A stretch of 64,000 bases of DNA, from positions 1 through 64,000 of the IMG/VR virus record IMGVR_UViG_3300037137_001341. One strand, 5' to 3'. The stretch is from a virus. Under the pieces are notes generated by a model. That model saw only the letters and a list, made by a program, of their open reading frames with translations. It was not told where the DNA came from and did not search any database. This document shows positions 7,699-15,526 of the stretch, piece after piece. The translations under genes were made by a program, and so were the position numbers. Positions within the stretch are counted from its first letter, which is position 1. Every line of letters starts with the position of its first letter.

Positions 7699-8864
7699 CG
7701 TCCTGCGTCGATGTCCGAGATCAGCGGCCCCATCACTTCCCAGAGCGCGCCGTGGTTCGCTGTGGTCGCCGTGCGGCCGAGCGTCTCCCAGAGCATCCAC
7801 TGCGCCCTCGCGAACGGCATCGGCCACTTCTCGTCGAAGAACTCGGTCCCTCGGAGTTTGTCTTCGAGGCCGCGGTATGTGTCCAGTGCGAGCCGGGTCA
7901 CGCCGCGGGCTCCCTTTGCTCCCGACCTGGCAGACGCGCGTCGTTCGTATTGAAGCCTTGCCGGTGAAGCGCCGACGAGCTTCACCGGGGCCTCCTCCTC
8001 GCCGCCAGCTTCCTCTTCTTCGAGGGCGCCGAACTGGAAGGATGTGTCCCCCGTCTCCTCTTCGTACTCGCCGAAGAAGTGCCGCTGGATGCGCGTGTCG
8101 AGGCACGCTGCGTCGCGGCCAATGAGCATCATCGTGAAGGAAATCTTCGCGAGCCCGAGCCCTCGTGGCGCCCATTCGATCGCGATGTTGTTGCGGAATC
8201 CGCGCGAGTAGTCCCGCGACTGAGCCTGGGAGGCGACCCACGGCGCCCACTCGAAGATGTCGAGGTACGACGGGATGTCATCCCAGGCGTACTCGCCGCG
8301 ACGCTTGCCCTTTTTGCGCAGGCGCACGGCGCGCGTGTCCTTGATGCCCTTGAACTGGAGCAGCTGCGCTTCGCTCGGAGGCTTGTCCCGCAGGAGGGCG
8401 TCCCGGATCCTTGGGCCGAACGTGCGGAACAGGCGCTCGGCCTCCTCGATCGGACGCTGGATGCTGTTTCTCGCGAAGATGGCGCCGAGCGCGACCGTGC
8501 GCCAGTCCGCAGCGACGCCCTCGCGCCAGCGACGGATGATCTCCCAGGCGTGCGGGTACCCGCTTGGGAACATCTCGGCGTCCTTCACATGCCGGGGCCG
8601 GAGCATGATCACCTCGGCCTCGTTGGCCACGAGGCGCTCGGGCTCGCCGAGTAAGTGCGTCGAGACCGGCGAGTGGATCAGTGTAGGGCGCGTCGCCGGG
8701 AGCATCGCGCCGGTCTCGGTGCTGATGACGCCGAAGCAGTCGTCGGGGTGAACGATCATCGTGCCGAAGATCGGGTCGGCGACCGTGATGGAGTCGTCTC
8801 GGATGTCCTCCAGGTAGCCGACGCTCCCAAAGCCTTCCGGGTGCACGTAGGGCGTGGCGTACAT
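7695..8864 (-). CDS. helix-hairpin-helix DNA glycosylase-like protein
   Basis: A 389-aa protein. Its centre holds GLGLAKISFTMMLIG (about residues 233-247) followed by CLDTRIQRHF, which matches the helix-hairpin-helix plus catalytic-Asp stretch of the endonuclease III/HhH-GPD superfamily (G-x-G-x-x-x-A-[12 residues]-D-T). Similar domains occur in many phages as uncharacterised genes. An acidic linker (EEEEAGGEEEE) separates it from a C-terminal helical domain. Likely role is base excision or modified-base handling, by inference. Its start is preceded by a TANNNT box and no ribosome site. Confidence 0.5.
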   Translation of the reverse strand: MYATPYVHPEGFGSVGYLEDIRDDSITVADPIFGTMIVHPDDCFGVISTETGAMLPATRPTLIHSPVSTHLLGEPERLVANEAEVIMLRPRHVKDAEMFPSGYPHAWEIIRRWREGVAADWRTVALGAIFARNSIQRPIEEAERLFRTFGPRIRDALLRDKPPSEAQLLQFKGIKDTRAVRLRKKGKRRGEYAWDDIPSYLDIFEWAPWVASQAQSRDYSRGFRNNIAIEWAPRGLGLAKISFTMMLIGRDAACLDTRIQRHFFGEYEEETGDTSFQFGALEEEEAGGEEEAPVKLVGASPARLQYERRASARSGAKGARGVTRLALDTYRGLEDKLRGTEFFDEKWPMPFARAQWMLWETLGRTATTANHGALWEVMGPLISDIDAGR

Positions 8865-8867
8865 GCC

Positions 8868-9119
8868 CTAGTACCTACCAGGGGCACTGGGCAATCGTCC
8901 ACGGCCCGGCTGCTCGTCGAGAGCTTCGATGACGGCGACGCGCGTGGACAGTTTGCCGACGTCCTCCTTGATCCCGTCGATGCCGCCCCGCAGGCGCTGT
9001 TCCGAGGCGAGGATCTCTTTGCGCAAGACCTGCTCGCTCTTGAAGTAGAAGACGAGCATCGAGACGATCATCCCGAGGATCGTGAGCCCCATCTGCAGCC
9101 ATATGTCTGGGGACAACAT
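8868..9119 (-). CDS. membrane-anchored coiled-coil protein
   Basis: An 83-aa protein with one N-terminal membrane helix (about residues 7-26) followed by a heptad-like region (KSEQVLRKEILASEQRLRGGIDGIKED) and a flexible tail. GGAGAAG precedes ATG. Small anchored coiled coils of this kind in phage lysis regions can be holin accessories or spanin-like. No diagnostic motif decides this. Confidence 0.55.
   Translation of the reverse strand: MLSPDIWLQMGLTILGMIVSMLVFYFKSEQVLRKEILASEQRLRGGIDGIKEDVGKLSTRVAVIEALDEQPGRGRLPSAPGRY
8872..8877 (-). promoter_or_regulatory. -10-like box TAGGTA before a leaderless start
   Basis: On the minus strand TAGGTA is seven bases before ATG. TGGACG lies 18 bases further upstream as a possible -35. 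It falls inside the end of the upstream membrane-protein gene. Confidence 0.4.
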
Positions 9120-9135
9120 TATGCTTCTCCTGCTC

Positions 9136-9444
9136 TCACCGGAACCGGAGGGCGTTCATGGCGCGCCGTCTGGCCTCGCAGGGCGTGCAGTTCGGGTCGA
9201 TGCCGACCGCCCGAGCGACCGGCTTCGCGACGGCGGCGAAGGCGTCACCGAGTCGCATGGAACCTCGGGGGGCCTGGTGGACGCGGTGGGCAGCGGCAAA
9301 GCTCTGGAGGGCGGGCAGATTGCCCACATTCCGGTCGCCGCAGACATCACAGTTGAAGGCGTAGCCCCCGAACGAGCCGTCCGGGTACGTGTGGACCAGG
9401 ACCCAGGGGATTTCCGCTGAGAACTTCTGCATCCTGGGGCACAT
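9136..9444 (-). CDS. 102-aa protein with CDVCG and CTPCEARR motifs
   Basis: CDVCG near residue 32 and CTPCEARRRAMN at the C-terminus give two Cys pairs, probably one zinc site. The C-terminal word resembles one seen in unnamed phage proteins (D-x-x-C-x-P-C-x-x-R-x-x-x-[LM]-N). ATG is 13 bases after GGAGGAA on the minus strand. Function unknown. Confidence 0.6.
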   Translation of the reverse strand: MCPRMQKFSAEIPWVLVHTYPDGSFGGYAFNCDVCGDRNVGNLPALQSFAAAHRVHQAPRGSMRLGDAFAAVAKPVARAVGIDPNCTPCEARRRAMNALRFR

Positions 9445-9478
9445 GTTGCCGCAGCTTCCTCCGGGCGACAAGTCCTGG

Positions 9479-9484
9479 TAGCAT
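9479..9484 (+). promoter_or_regulatory. -10-like box TAGCAT before a leaderless start
   Basis: TAGCAT ends eight bases before ATG 9493, with TTCCTC 17 bases upstream as a weak -35. It drives the fibre/lysis block to the right and lies beside the divergent gene ending at 9444. Confidence 0.45.
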
Positions 9485-9492
9485 GTGCCCCG

Positions 9493-10071
9493 ATGAGCAC
9501 GGCACCGTACGTTCTGGGCGGCATCGCTGGTTTGGCGCTCGTGAAGGCGCTGTTTCGGCCGTACAGGGCCGTCGTGCGTGAGGGCGGCGTGGCAGCATGT
9601 CCCGGACCCAACCGGTACAAGGTCTGCGATCCGAGCCTCGCCATCGACGCCCCCGCGGGGACGGCCGTCTTCGCGACGGCGGGGGGCAGGATCGCCGTCA
9701 TCGGGGACCGGTTCCTGCACATCGCGACCCACGACGAGCCCGTGGTGCTGATGTACGACGGCGTCGTGCCCTCCGTGCAGGAGGGGCAGTACGTGGGCCG
9801 TGGTCAGCAGATCGGCCAGTCCATGGGCCGCGTGTACTTCAGCGTCACGCAGTTCACGCCCGGTAGCGGGATCTTGAGGATCGACCCATCTTCGTGGCTC
9901 GCGTCGCGTGGACAGAAGATCGCGGCGAGGTACACGGGGGCCGGGTCGGAGTGGTGCGAGCAGGGGAGGAACATCGCGGTTCCGGCGGGCGCTGGCACCC
10001 CCTGCAGCCTGTACGAGCCCGAGAAGAGCGGCTTCGCGCTCTTGCCGGTGACCGTCAGCGTGGAGCGATAG
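9493..10071 (+). CDS. degenerate M23-like (lysostaphin-fold) protein
   Basis: A 192-aa protein. N-terminal membrane helix at about 6-22. A beta domain at about 45-125 reads PAGTAVFATAGGRIAVIGD, then VVLMYDGVV, then GQYVGRGQQIGQSM, the strand order of M23/lysostaphin-type peptidases. The zinc ligands appear lost: the expected H-x-H strand reads VYFSV. It is therefore probably a wall-binding or structural relative rather than an active endopeptidase. Two Cys pairs in the C-terminal part could form disulfides. Confidence 0.6.
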   Translation: MSTAPYVLGGIAGLALVKALFRPYRAVVREGGVAACPGPNRYKVCDPSLAIDAPAGTAVFATAGGRIAVIGDRFLHIATHDEPVVLMYDGVVPSVQEGQYVGRGQQIGQSMGRVYFSVTQFTPGSGILRIDPSSWLASRGQKIAARYTGAGSEWCEQGRNIAVPAGAGTPCSLYEPEKSGFALLPVTVSVER

Positions 10072-10105
10072 GCACGTATCGCGGTACGGAACATAGGAAG
10101 AACAC

Positions 10106-11212
10106 ATGTCAAACTACGGCGCAGTAAAGATCAATTCCGCAGCCTCGCTCATCACCAAGGTCGTACAGAGCGCTGAAGCGCCGGACCTGCAGGACAAGGT
10201 CACGGCGGCCATCGCTGCGATTCCGGCGACACACGCAGTCATCGGGATCACGCTCGCCGGAGCGGGCGACGGGCACACGTTCACGGTCACGATCGAGGCC
10301 GGGAAGATCACGGACCTGATCTCGGGCGGCTTCACCGCCGCGCCTCCGACGGTCAGCTGCTACCTCGCCAGCGACGCGGAGCAGCTGGCGATTGTCGAGG
10401 CAACGGCGACGCCGACGTCAGGGATCGTGTCGGACGTGCAGGTCGCGGGCTCGTCGAAGGGCACGCGCTTCATGGGGTTGATCACGCAGGGCGCCATCTC
10501 CACTGGCGGCATCGAGGATCACAAGGTCATCGTCGACATGGCCGACGGGACACCGGACTTCCTGTTCCCGAAGCTCAAAGCTGGGCCAGGCATCACGCTC
10601 GCCGTCGTGGGCCCGGTGGCCAACGAGCAGGTCGAGATCAGCGCGCCATCAACCGAGGATCACAAGGTTCTCGTGGACGGCGCCGACACGACACCGGACT
10701 TCCTGTTCCCGAAGCTCGTCGCGGGAACGGGCATCGTGCTCGCCGTAGTGGGCGCCGGGAACGAGCAGGTCGAGATCAAGAGCACGGACAAGACCTACTA
10801 CGCCGACAACGGGTCCATGGACATCGCCATTCCTCTGGCGCCTCCGGGCACGGCCGTAACGGTCGTGTCCGTGCCGGGCGTGGTCGTAGCGGCAGGACAG
10901 AAGCTCATCATCCACGCGAGCGCGTATTTCTCCGCCATCACCGGCGGCACCGGTCCTATTTTCTTCGCGGTCTTCGCCAGTTCTGGGGGACCTGACGTGC
11001 CCATCGACGGCGTCGGGCAAACGGCTACTGCCGGCGCTCAGGAAGTAATCACGCGCGTATTCGCGGATCTCGCCCCTGCTGCCGGAACGTACACAATCAA
11101 GATCAAGGCCAACGTCGCCGCAGGGCTTACCGGCGCTACGGTCGTCGGTACGCCTCCAGGAACAGGACTGTTCCCAGGCGGCCGGTTGACCGTGCAAGTT
11201 CTCGGCGCGTGA
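10106..11212 (+). CDS. tail-fibre-like protein with GDGHTF module
   Basis: A 368-aa protein in three parts. Residues 1-130 are the module shared with four other proteins here (AGAGDGHTFTV, later SSKGTRFMG). Residues 135-235 hold two tandem copies of EDHKV[IL]VD..D.TPDFLFPKL.AG.GI, the trimeric-fibre repeat style of many tail fibres. The C-terminal 120 residues are a beta-rich head, perhaps receptor-binding. The host-recognition role is inferred from this layout. AGGAAG precedes ATG. It overlaps the amidase start by four bases, so fibre and lysin are co-translated. Confidence 0.7.
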   Translation: MSNYGAVKINSAASLITKVVQSAEAPDLQDKVTAAIAAIPATHAVIGITLAGAGDGHTFTVTIEAGKITDLISGGFTAAPPTVSCYLASDAEQLAIVEATATPTSGIVSDVQVAGSSKGTRFMGLITQGAISTGGIEDHKVIVDMADGTPDFLFPKLKAGPGITLAVVGPVANEQVEISAPSTEDHKVLVDGADTTPDFLFPKLVAGTGIVLAVVGAGNEQVEIKSTDKTYYADNGSMDIAIPLAPPGTAVTVVSVPGVVVAAGQKLIIHASAYFSAITGGTGPIFFAVFASSGGPDVPIDGVGQTATAGAQEVITRVFADLAPAAGTYTIKIKANVAAGLTGATVVGTPPGTGLFPGGRLTVQVLGA

Positions 11213-11889
11213 TGCACCCGTTCGATCCGCAGTGGAAGTTCGTGCAGTCCACGAACTTTCAGCGGGTCGACCCCGCGAAGCCCCGCGCTGTGACGCTCCT
11301 CGTGTGTCACTCGATGGAAGCGCCCGACAAGCCGAACACCGCGGAGAACGTAGCTGCCTGGTTCGCGAGCGAGAAGTCGCCAGAGGCGTCGGCACATGCC
11401 TGCGTGGATTCGGACTCGATCGTGACGTGCGTGATGCCGCAGGACATCTCGTGGTCGTGCTCGGGCGGCAACTGGCTCTCGTACGGCGTCGAGTTCGCCG
11501 GCTACGCCAAGTGGCTCGACGCCGACTGGGAGTCGGATACGAACATGGCCATGCTGAAGCTCGGCGCGGCGCACATGGCGAAGGCCGCAGCGTACTTCGG
11601 CATCCCAGCACAGATCCCCAGCGAGGCGGAGGTCGCCGAGTGCCTCCGGGACGCCTGCATCCGGCAGGGCAAGCTCAAGGGGGAGCTATCCGGGAACGTG
11701 GGCGGCGTCACGACACATGCCGTCGTGAACGCGGCCTGGAAGAACTGGGCGAAGTACGGGCTGCCGCAGCCTGGGCCGAAGGTAGACCTGTCACATACAG
11801 ATCCAGGGAAAGGCTTCCCGCTCGACGCGCTCGTCGAGATGATGCAGCCGTCCATGGTAGACACGGAACCCCCACCGGAGGCAGCATAG
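11209..11889 (+). CDS. N-acetylmuramoyl-L-alanine amidase (endolysin)
   Basis: A 226-aa amidase_2/PGRP-type domain. Expected zinc ligands are present: H34 in LVCHSME, H170 in GGVTTHAVV, and D198 in HTDPGKGFP (an Asp in the usual Cys/Asp place). E95 in SYGVEFAGYA fits the catalytic Glu/Tyr position, and SAHACVDSD is the usual second strand. It cuts the bond between N-acetylmuramate and the stem peptide. There is no signal peptide, so release needs a holin or delivery in the virion. GTG (or the ATG after it) overlaps the fibre stop. Confidence 0.88.
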   Translation: MMHPFDPQWKFVQSTNFQRVDPAKPRAVTLLVCHSMEAPDKPNTAENVAAWFASEKSPEASAHACVDSDSIVTCVMPQDISWSCSGGNWLSYGVEFAGYAKWLDADWESDTNMAMLKLGAAHMAKAAAYFGIPAQIPSEAEVAECLRDACIRQGKLKGELSGNVGGVTTHAVVNAAWKNWAKYGLPQPGPKVDLSHTDPGKGFPLDALVEMMQPSMVDTEPPPEAA

Positions 11890-11893
11890 GCAC

Positions 11894-12409
11894 ATGTCGA
11901 TCAGCACGTTCGTTCTCTCCCCACCGGGCTTCAACCAGAACACGATCACCCGCTTCGTGCAGTCCTCCGAGCCGGGTGACATCGAGGCCGGCATCGAGGC
12001 CGCGGTCGCCGAGATCGTTGCGTTGAACAACAACACTATCACGCCCGTGAACGACAAGTACGGCATCGCCGCGCTGGATCTCGCTGGCGGCGGCGACGGG
12101 CACACGTTCGTTGTGCAGATCACGTTCACGACGAACCTAGCGAACACGCTCTACTCGCTGGTCTACGGGACGCCGCCATCGACGCTGCTCGATCAGGGAG
12201 GGAACCCCCCGCAGCCGTTTCATGCCGGTGCGTACCTCGCGTCCGAGGAGGAGGCGCTCGCCATCGCGCAGCAGGCGACGTACGACCGGCTCCGGGCGCT
12301 CGATCCGGCTCCGGGCAAGCGGTTCACGGTGTTCGGCAACGCCTTCGCTGGCGCGGCGAAAGGCACCCGCTTCATGGGTGTCGTGATCGGCTTCTCGGGG
12401 AGCGTCTGA
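11894..12409 (+). CDS. single-domain GDGHTF/KGTRFM-module protein
   Basis: A 171-aa protein made of one copy of the shared module: an N-terminal helix pair (RFVQSSEPGDIEAGIEAA), AGGGDGHTFVVQI at about 63-76, YLASEEEALAIAQQ, and AGAAKGTRFMGVV near the C-terminus. GGAGGCAGC precedes ATG. Because related modules form the N-termini of both fibres in the window, this is likely a virion protein, perhaps an adaptor. No outside family recognised. Confidence 0.65.
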   Translation: MSISTFVLSPPGFNQNTITRFVQSSEPGDIEAGIEAAVAEIVALNNNTITPVNDKYGIAALDLAGGGDGHTFVVQITFTTNLANTLYSLVYGTPPSTLLDQGGNPPQPFHAGAYLASEEEALAIAQQATYDRLRALDPAPGKRFTVFGNAFAGAAKGTRFMGVVIGFSGSV

Positions 12410-12411
12410 AC

Positions 12412-12906
12412 ATGCCGACGACGAGGGGGGCCACCAAGGCGGACGCGAGGTACTACGTCTTCGAGATGTCGGTACGTGATCGGAGGCAGCCTCTCCGGCA
12501 GGTGAACAAGTCGCCGCTGCCGCTGGAGAAGGCGAAGCAGCTTGCCCGCATCGGCGCTCAGAAGGGCAAGCACGACCGGGCGGTGACGACGAGCCCGACG
12601 TCGCCACGCGGCTTCAAGATCGTGGCGCAGTACGCTGCTGGGGTCGGCAAGGACGTGGCCATCATGTACCGACGCGGCTCCGGTGGCGGCGCGAGGCGCA
12701 AGAAGGTCACGCGGAACGCGGCGGAGCCTGCGATGGAGCCGAACGCGCCGGAGCCGCGCACCGAGAGCCTGGTCGTGCAGCCGCGCGCCCGCGAGGTCGA
12801 GGTCACTGAGGCGCCGTGGCAGGCGCGGATGGAGCCGAACGAGCCGGCACATGACGAGCTTCCCTACGAAGACGAGGACGGTTCTCCGCTCGTCGATACG
12901 GATTGA
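12412..12906 (+). CDS. 164-aa basic-then-acidic protein
   Basis: Residues 1-100 form a basic alpha/beta domain ending in RRGSGGGARRKKVTRN. The remainder is Pro/Glu-rich and probably disordered, ending in DEDGSPLVDTD. It lies between a virion-like module protein and the M15 peptidase. No family recognised. Confidence 0.6.
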   Translation: MPTTRGATKADARYYVFEMSVRDRRQPLRQVNKSPLPLEKAKQLARIGAQKGKHDRAVTTSPTSPRGFKIVAQYAAGVGKDVAIMYRRGSGGGARRKKVTRNAAEPAMEPNAPEPRTESLVVQPRAREVEVTEAPWQARMEPNEPAHDELPYEDEDGSPLVDTD

Positions 12907-13418
12907 TCGTGGCAAAGGGCCTCACGCCCTGGATGGAGCAGAAGGTCGCCGACCTTCTCGCGTACGGCAGAAGCATCGGCATCAACGCTCGCGTCTCTGA
13001 AGGCTTCAGGACGTGCGCCCGGCAGAACGCCATCTACGCGGGCGGGACCAGCACCGCGACGGGCGTGAGCGGGTGCCATTCCTGGCACGTCTGGGGCCGC
13101 GCCGCGGACCTGCTCATCGACGGCGGTACCCGCGCCGACTACGCCGCCCTGGCGGCCGAGTGGAAGCGCTGGGGCGGGATCTGGGGAGGGGACTGGGTCT
13201 CCCCCGCGGACGACATCGGGCACTTCGAGTGGCACCCGGACATCCCGGACATCCACGACCTGTGCCCCCGCGGGGCGGGCGCGGAGGCATGTCCTGACCC
13301 GAGCGTGCCCTGGCCCGAGGACCGGCCGCTGCTGGAGAGGCCCGGTGTGAAGCTCGCGGGGGGCCTGATCCTGGCCGGTGGCGGCTTGGCTCTGGCATAT
13401 GTTCTGGCGAGACGGTAG
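12903..13418 (+). CDS. M15-type peptidoglycan peptidase with C-terminal membrane anchor
   Basis: A 171-aa enzyme of the VanY/L-Ala-D-Glu peptidase type (M15). Zinc-site motif SWHVWGRAADL at residues 60-70 gives H62 and D69. GHFEW gives H107. Catalysis would cleave within the peptide stem of peptidoglycan. Unusually, a C-terminal hydrophobic Gly-rich helix (about 147-168, ending ARR) follows, so the enzyme is tail-anchored. The start is TTG overlapping the previous stop (TTGA) or a GTG two codons later. Confidence 0.85.
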   Translation: MIVAKGLTPWMEQKVADLLAYGRSIGINARVSEGFRTCARQNAIYAGGTSTATGVSGCHSWHVWGRAADLLIDGGTRADYAALAAEWKRWGGIWGGDWVSPADDIGHFEWHPDIPDIHDLCPRGAGAEACPDPSVPWPEDRPLLERPGVKLAGGLILAGGGLALAYVLARR

Positions 13419-13508
13419 GCTGGGGCCTGTCCTGCCGCGCCTCTGCCGGTGGGAGTCTCGTCTCGGTTGCCCGCGCCTCTCGCCGGGCAGGAAAAGGAAG
13501 CCACAGCT

Positions 13509-14087
13509 ATGACCATCTCGCTCATCAACTACAACGTCGGCCAGACCGGCCGCGGCATCCCCGACTACCTCGTTCGCCAGATCCAGGCGGGCGATGCAGA
13601 GACGATGGAAGCGAAGGCTGCTGCGGACAGCGCTGCCGTCTTCGCACTCAACGGGCCGTTGTCCACGGACGACCAGTGGACGCCGGCCGATGCGAACCTC
13701 GCCGGTGGCGGCGACGGGCACACGTTCGTGTTCACGGTGACGTACGTCCGGCGCAAGCTGAACACCGCGGTCCCGCGGCTCGCGGCGTTCGTTGGCAACC
13801 TGCTGAGCCACGCGAACAACGCGGGGTCGCTCGACTACCCGCTGCCGCCCGCCACGAACGTGCTCATCACCCCAACCTTCGTCCCCGGCCCCGAGTACTT
13901 CGTCTCGAAGTTCTGCCTCGCGTCCGCAGAGCAAGAGATCGCGGGCGCGTTCAACGACATGGTCGTCCGCGCGATTGCCGCCACGGACAACGACAACGCA
14001 CCATCCTTCTGGCAGCAGCTGGCGGGCGCCGCGAAGGGCACTCGCTTCATGGGCGGCGTCACCGTCTTCAAGTTCCCGAACGGCTGA
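13509..14087 (+). CDS. single-domain GDGHTF/KGTRFM-module protein
   Basis: A 192-aa copy of the shared module with AGGGDGHTFVFTV at about 64-76, CLASAEQEIAGAF, and AGAAKGTRFMGGV near the end. An insertion of about 30 residues between the two motifs makes it the longest of the single-domain copies. ATG follows GGAAGCCACAGCT. The 90-base gap upstream contains TAGGCT at 13412-13417, a possible -10 box. Confidence 0.65.
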   Translation: MTISLINYNVGQTGRGIPDYLVRQIQAGDAETMEAKAAADSAAVFALNGPLSTDDQWTPADANLAGGGDGHTFVFTVTYVRRKLNTAVPRLAAFVGNLLSHANNAGSLDYPLPPATNVLITPTFVPGPEYFVSKFCLASAEQEIAGAFNDMVVRAIAATDNDNAPSFWQQLAGAAKGTRFMGGVTVFKFPNG

Positions 14088-14100
14088 AAGGCTCACGCAC

Positions 14101-14547
14101 ATGTTCCTCAATGACCCACTGGTTCCAACCGGCGGCATCCTCCTCTACGAGTACATCCAGTCGGCCGATGCCACTGGCATGGAGGCCGCGTTCACGGCAG
14201 CCATCGCTGCCATCGTCGCGGCGAACGCGAAGCCGCTGGCGCCGCAGCTGAATGTGGTCGACGTCGACATCGCCGGTGGCGGCGACGGCCACACGTTCGT
14301 GGTCCGCTTCCTGCTGAGCACGGCGCCGGCCGCACTCAGCTGGACTCCGACGGTTCTCCCGAAAGTCCGCGGTCGCTTCTGGATGGGCTCCGACGCGGAA
14401 GCGCTGGAGGCCTATCAGGAGGCGGCGATTGCGTCGCTCCGCAGCGGCACGACCCAGATCGACAAGATCGCGGTCGGCCTCGCTGGCGCGGCCAAGGGCA
14501 CCCGCTTCATGGCGTTCATCGCGGCAGAGGCCGTCCTCCCCACGTAG
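14101..14547 (+). CDS. single-domain GDGHTF/KGTRFM-module protein
   Basis: A 148-aa module copy: YIQSADATGMEAAF, AGGGDGHTFVVRF, MGSDAEALEAYQ and AGAAKGTRFMAFI in that order. It is 13 bases downstream of its sister gene and is the last plus-strand gene before a hairpin and a convergent block. Likely virion-associated like the other copies. Confidence 0.65.
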   Translation: MFLNDPLVPTGGILLYEYIQSADATGMEAAFTAAIAAIVAANAKPLAPQLNVVDVDIAGGGDGHTFVVRFLLSTAPAALSWTPTVLPKVRGRFWMGSDAEALEAYQEAAIASLRSGTTQIDKIAVGLAGAAKGTRFMAFIAAEAVLPT

Positions 14548-14554
14548 CGGTTAG

Positions 14555-14622
14555 GCACCGCCTGCCTCGCGCTACGCGCCCGAGAGGGGGTAACGGGCGG
14601 GCTGCACAGAAGCAGGCGGTGC
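14555..14622. terminator. long hairpin between convergent genes
   Basis: GCACCGCCTGC at 14555-14565 pairs perfectly with GCAGGCGGTGC at 14612-14622. Inside the loop CGCCCG (14577-14582) pairs with CGGGCG (14595-14600). No T-run follows on either strand, so it may be a bidirectional terminator or a small structured RNA. It fills the 87-base gap between 14547 and 14635. Confidence 0.5.
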
Positions 14623-14634
14623 ACCCTCACTCTA

Positions 14635-14967
14635 CTACAACAGGCGCAGCGAGAGCCATACGGTCCGCCCATGTAGGCGGGCAAGCTCCTTGACGTACCT
14701 GCCGTCCTTCGGCGCGGAGGACAGCGGCAGGATGAACTCCCGGCCGTACAGGTGCTCCTGGAGCATGAGCGCCTCGGCCTCGGGATGCAGGGCTGTCACG
14801 CGGCACCGGATCCCGACGACCTCCTGCGCCTGACGCTTCCGCCGCGCTGACCGCATCGCGCGAGGGCGTACACGGAGGAGCAGCACATGGTCGGCCGGCT
14901 TCTTCTTCGGCTTGGCCTTGCGGCGCTTCACCGTCTTCGCTGGCGCCTTCCGTCGCGTCGCCGTCAC
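14635..14967 (-). CDS. 110-aa basic protein
   Basis: The N-terminal 50 residues are strongly basic (RRKAPAKTVKRRKAKPKKK, later RRKRQAQ). The C-terminal half is a mixed domain without known motif. Its charge suggests DNA or RNA binding. ATG overlaps the preceding stop. Family unknown. Confidence 0.55.
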   Translation of the reverse strand: MTATRRKAPAKTVKRRKAKPKKKPADHVLLLRVRPRAMRSARRKRQAQEVVGIRCRVTALHPEAEALMLQEHLYGREFILPLSSAPKDGRYVKELARLHGRTVWLSLRLL

Positions 14968-15221
14968 GGACGCTTCTCTTTGGCCCGCTCGATGAGCGCG
15001 ATCACGGTGCCCTGGATCGTGCCCCGTTCCCCTGCCGAAATCTGCGTCGCGGTCATGCGCCGGAGCTTCTTGTACAAGTCGGGAGGGATCCGCAGGAACA
15101 TGCCCCTGCGGCCTCGTGACATGCCGGGGGTGGACGCGGTGGACTTCTTCTTGGTGGCGCTGGCTTGTGAAGGCACGAGCCGGAGGCTAGCATTGCTATC
15201 CGAGCTAGCCAATAGGCTCAT
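14964..15221 (-). CDS. ribbon-helix-helix-like small protein
   Basis: An 85-aa protein. After a Ser/Thr/Lys-rich leader of about 35 residues, GMFLRIPPDLYKKLRRM reads as the beta strand plus first helix of a ribbon-helix-helix fold, and TIQGTVIALIERAKE as the second helix. It may regulate the local operon. The leader is encoded by DNA rich in GCTAGC words, which may double as a site. ATG overlaps the upstream gene. Confidence 0.5.
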   Translation of the reverse strand: MSLLASSDSNASLRLVPSQASATKKKSTASTPGMSRGRRGMFLRIPPDLYKKLRRMTATQISAGERGTIQGTVIALIERAKEKRP

Positions 15222-15514
15222 GTCTTGTCGTCATCCTTGTAGAGCCGCGGCTCTACCCTGGCAATCGAGTGCGACGATTGGCTCTTGACAGGAAGCCCCT
15301 GTACAGGGGTCTTGTCCGGGTCGGAGGTGAGTCGGGCCGTGAGGCGCATCCTGGCGATACGCATGTCCAGCTGGACCTGTGGCAGCGCCTCGACGGCTTC
15401 GCGAAGCTCTTCGAGCTTCGCCAGGATGCCGCCGCGATCGAGCTTCGTCAGAAGCTCCTCGGCCTTCTGCAGAGCATCGACGGCGTCCTTGATCTCTTTG
15501 TCGGTGTCGCTCAC
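15218..15514 (-). CDS. 98-aa coiled-coil protein
   Basis: Residues 5-60 show regular heptads (IKDAVDALQKAEELLTKL, LAKLEELREAVEAL). The tail is charged and ends KDDDKT. It lies between the SGNH hydrolase and the ribbon-helix-helix-like gene in one minus-strand operon. A structural or oligomerising role is likely. No family recognised. Confidence 0.55.
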   Translation of the reverse strand: MSDTDKEIKDAVDALQKAEELLTKLDRGGILAKLEELREAVEALPQVQLDMRIARMRLTARLTSDPDKTPVQGLPVKSQSSHSIARVEPRLYKDDDKT

Positions 15515-15526
15515 GGGGCCCTCCCG

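Noticed and set aside
7695-8864. Considered as a structural phage protein
   Set aside because: The helix-hairpin-helix word plus CLDTRI fits a glycosylase-like fold better, though at modest confidence.
9136-10107. Long minus-strand ORF antisense to the M23-like gene
   Set aside because: Only its 9136-9444 part has a ribosome site and Cys motifs. The rest is shadow of the plus-strand coding frame.
14555-14622. tRNA-like gene in the gap between 14547 and 14635
   Set aside because: The outer stem is 11 bp rather than 7 and no anticodon or TPsiC arm can be drawn.
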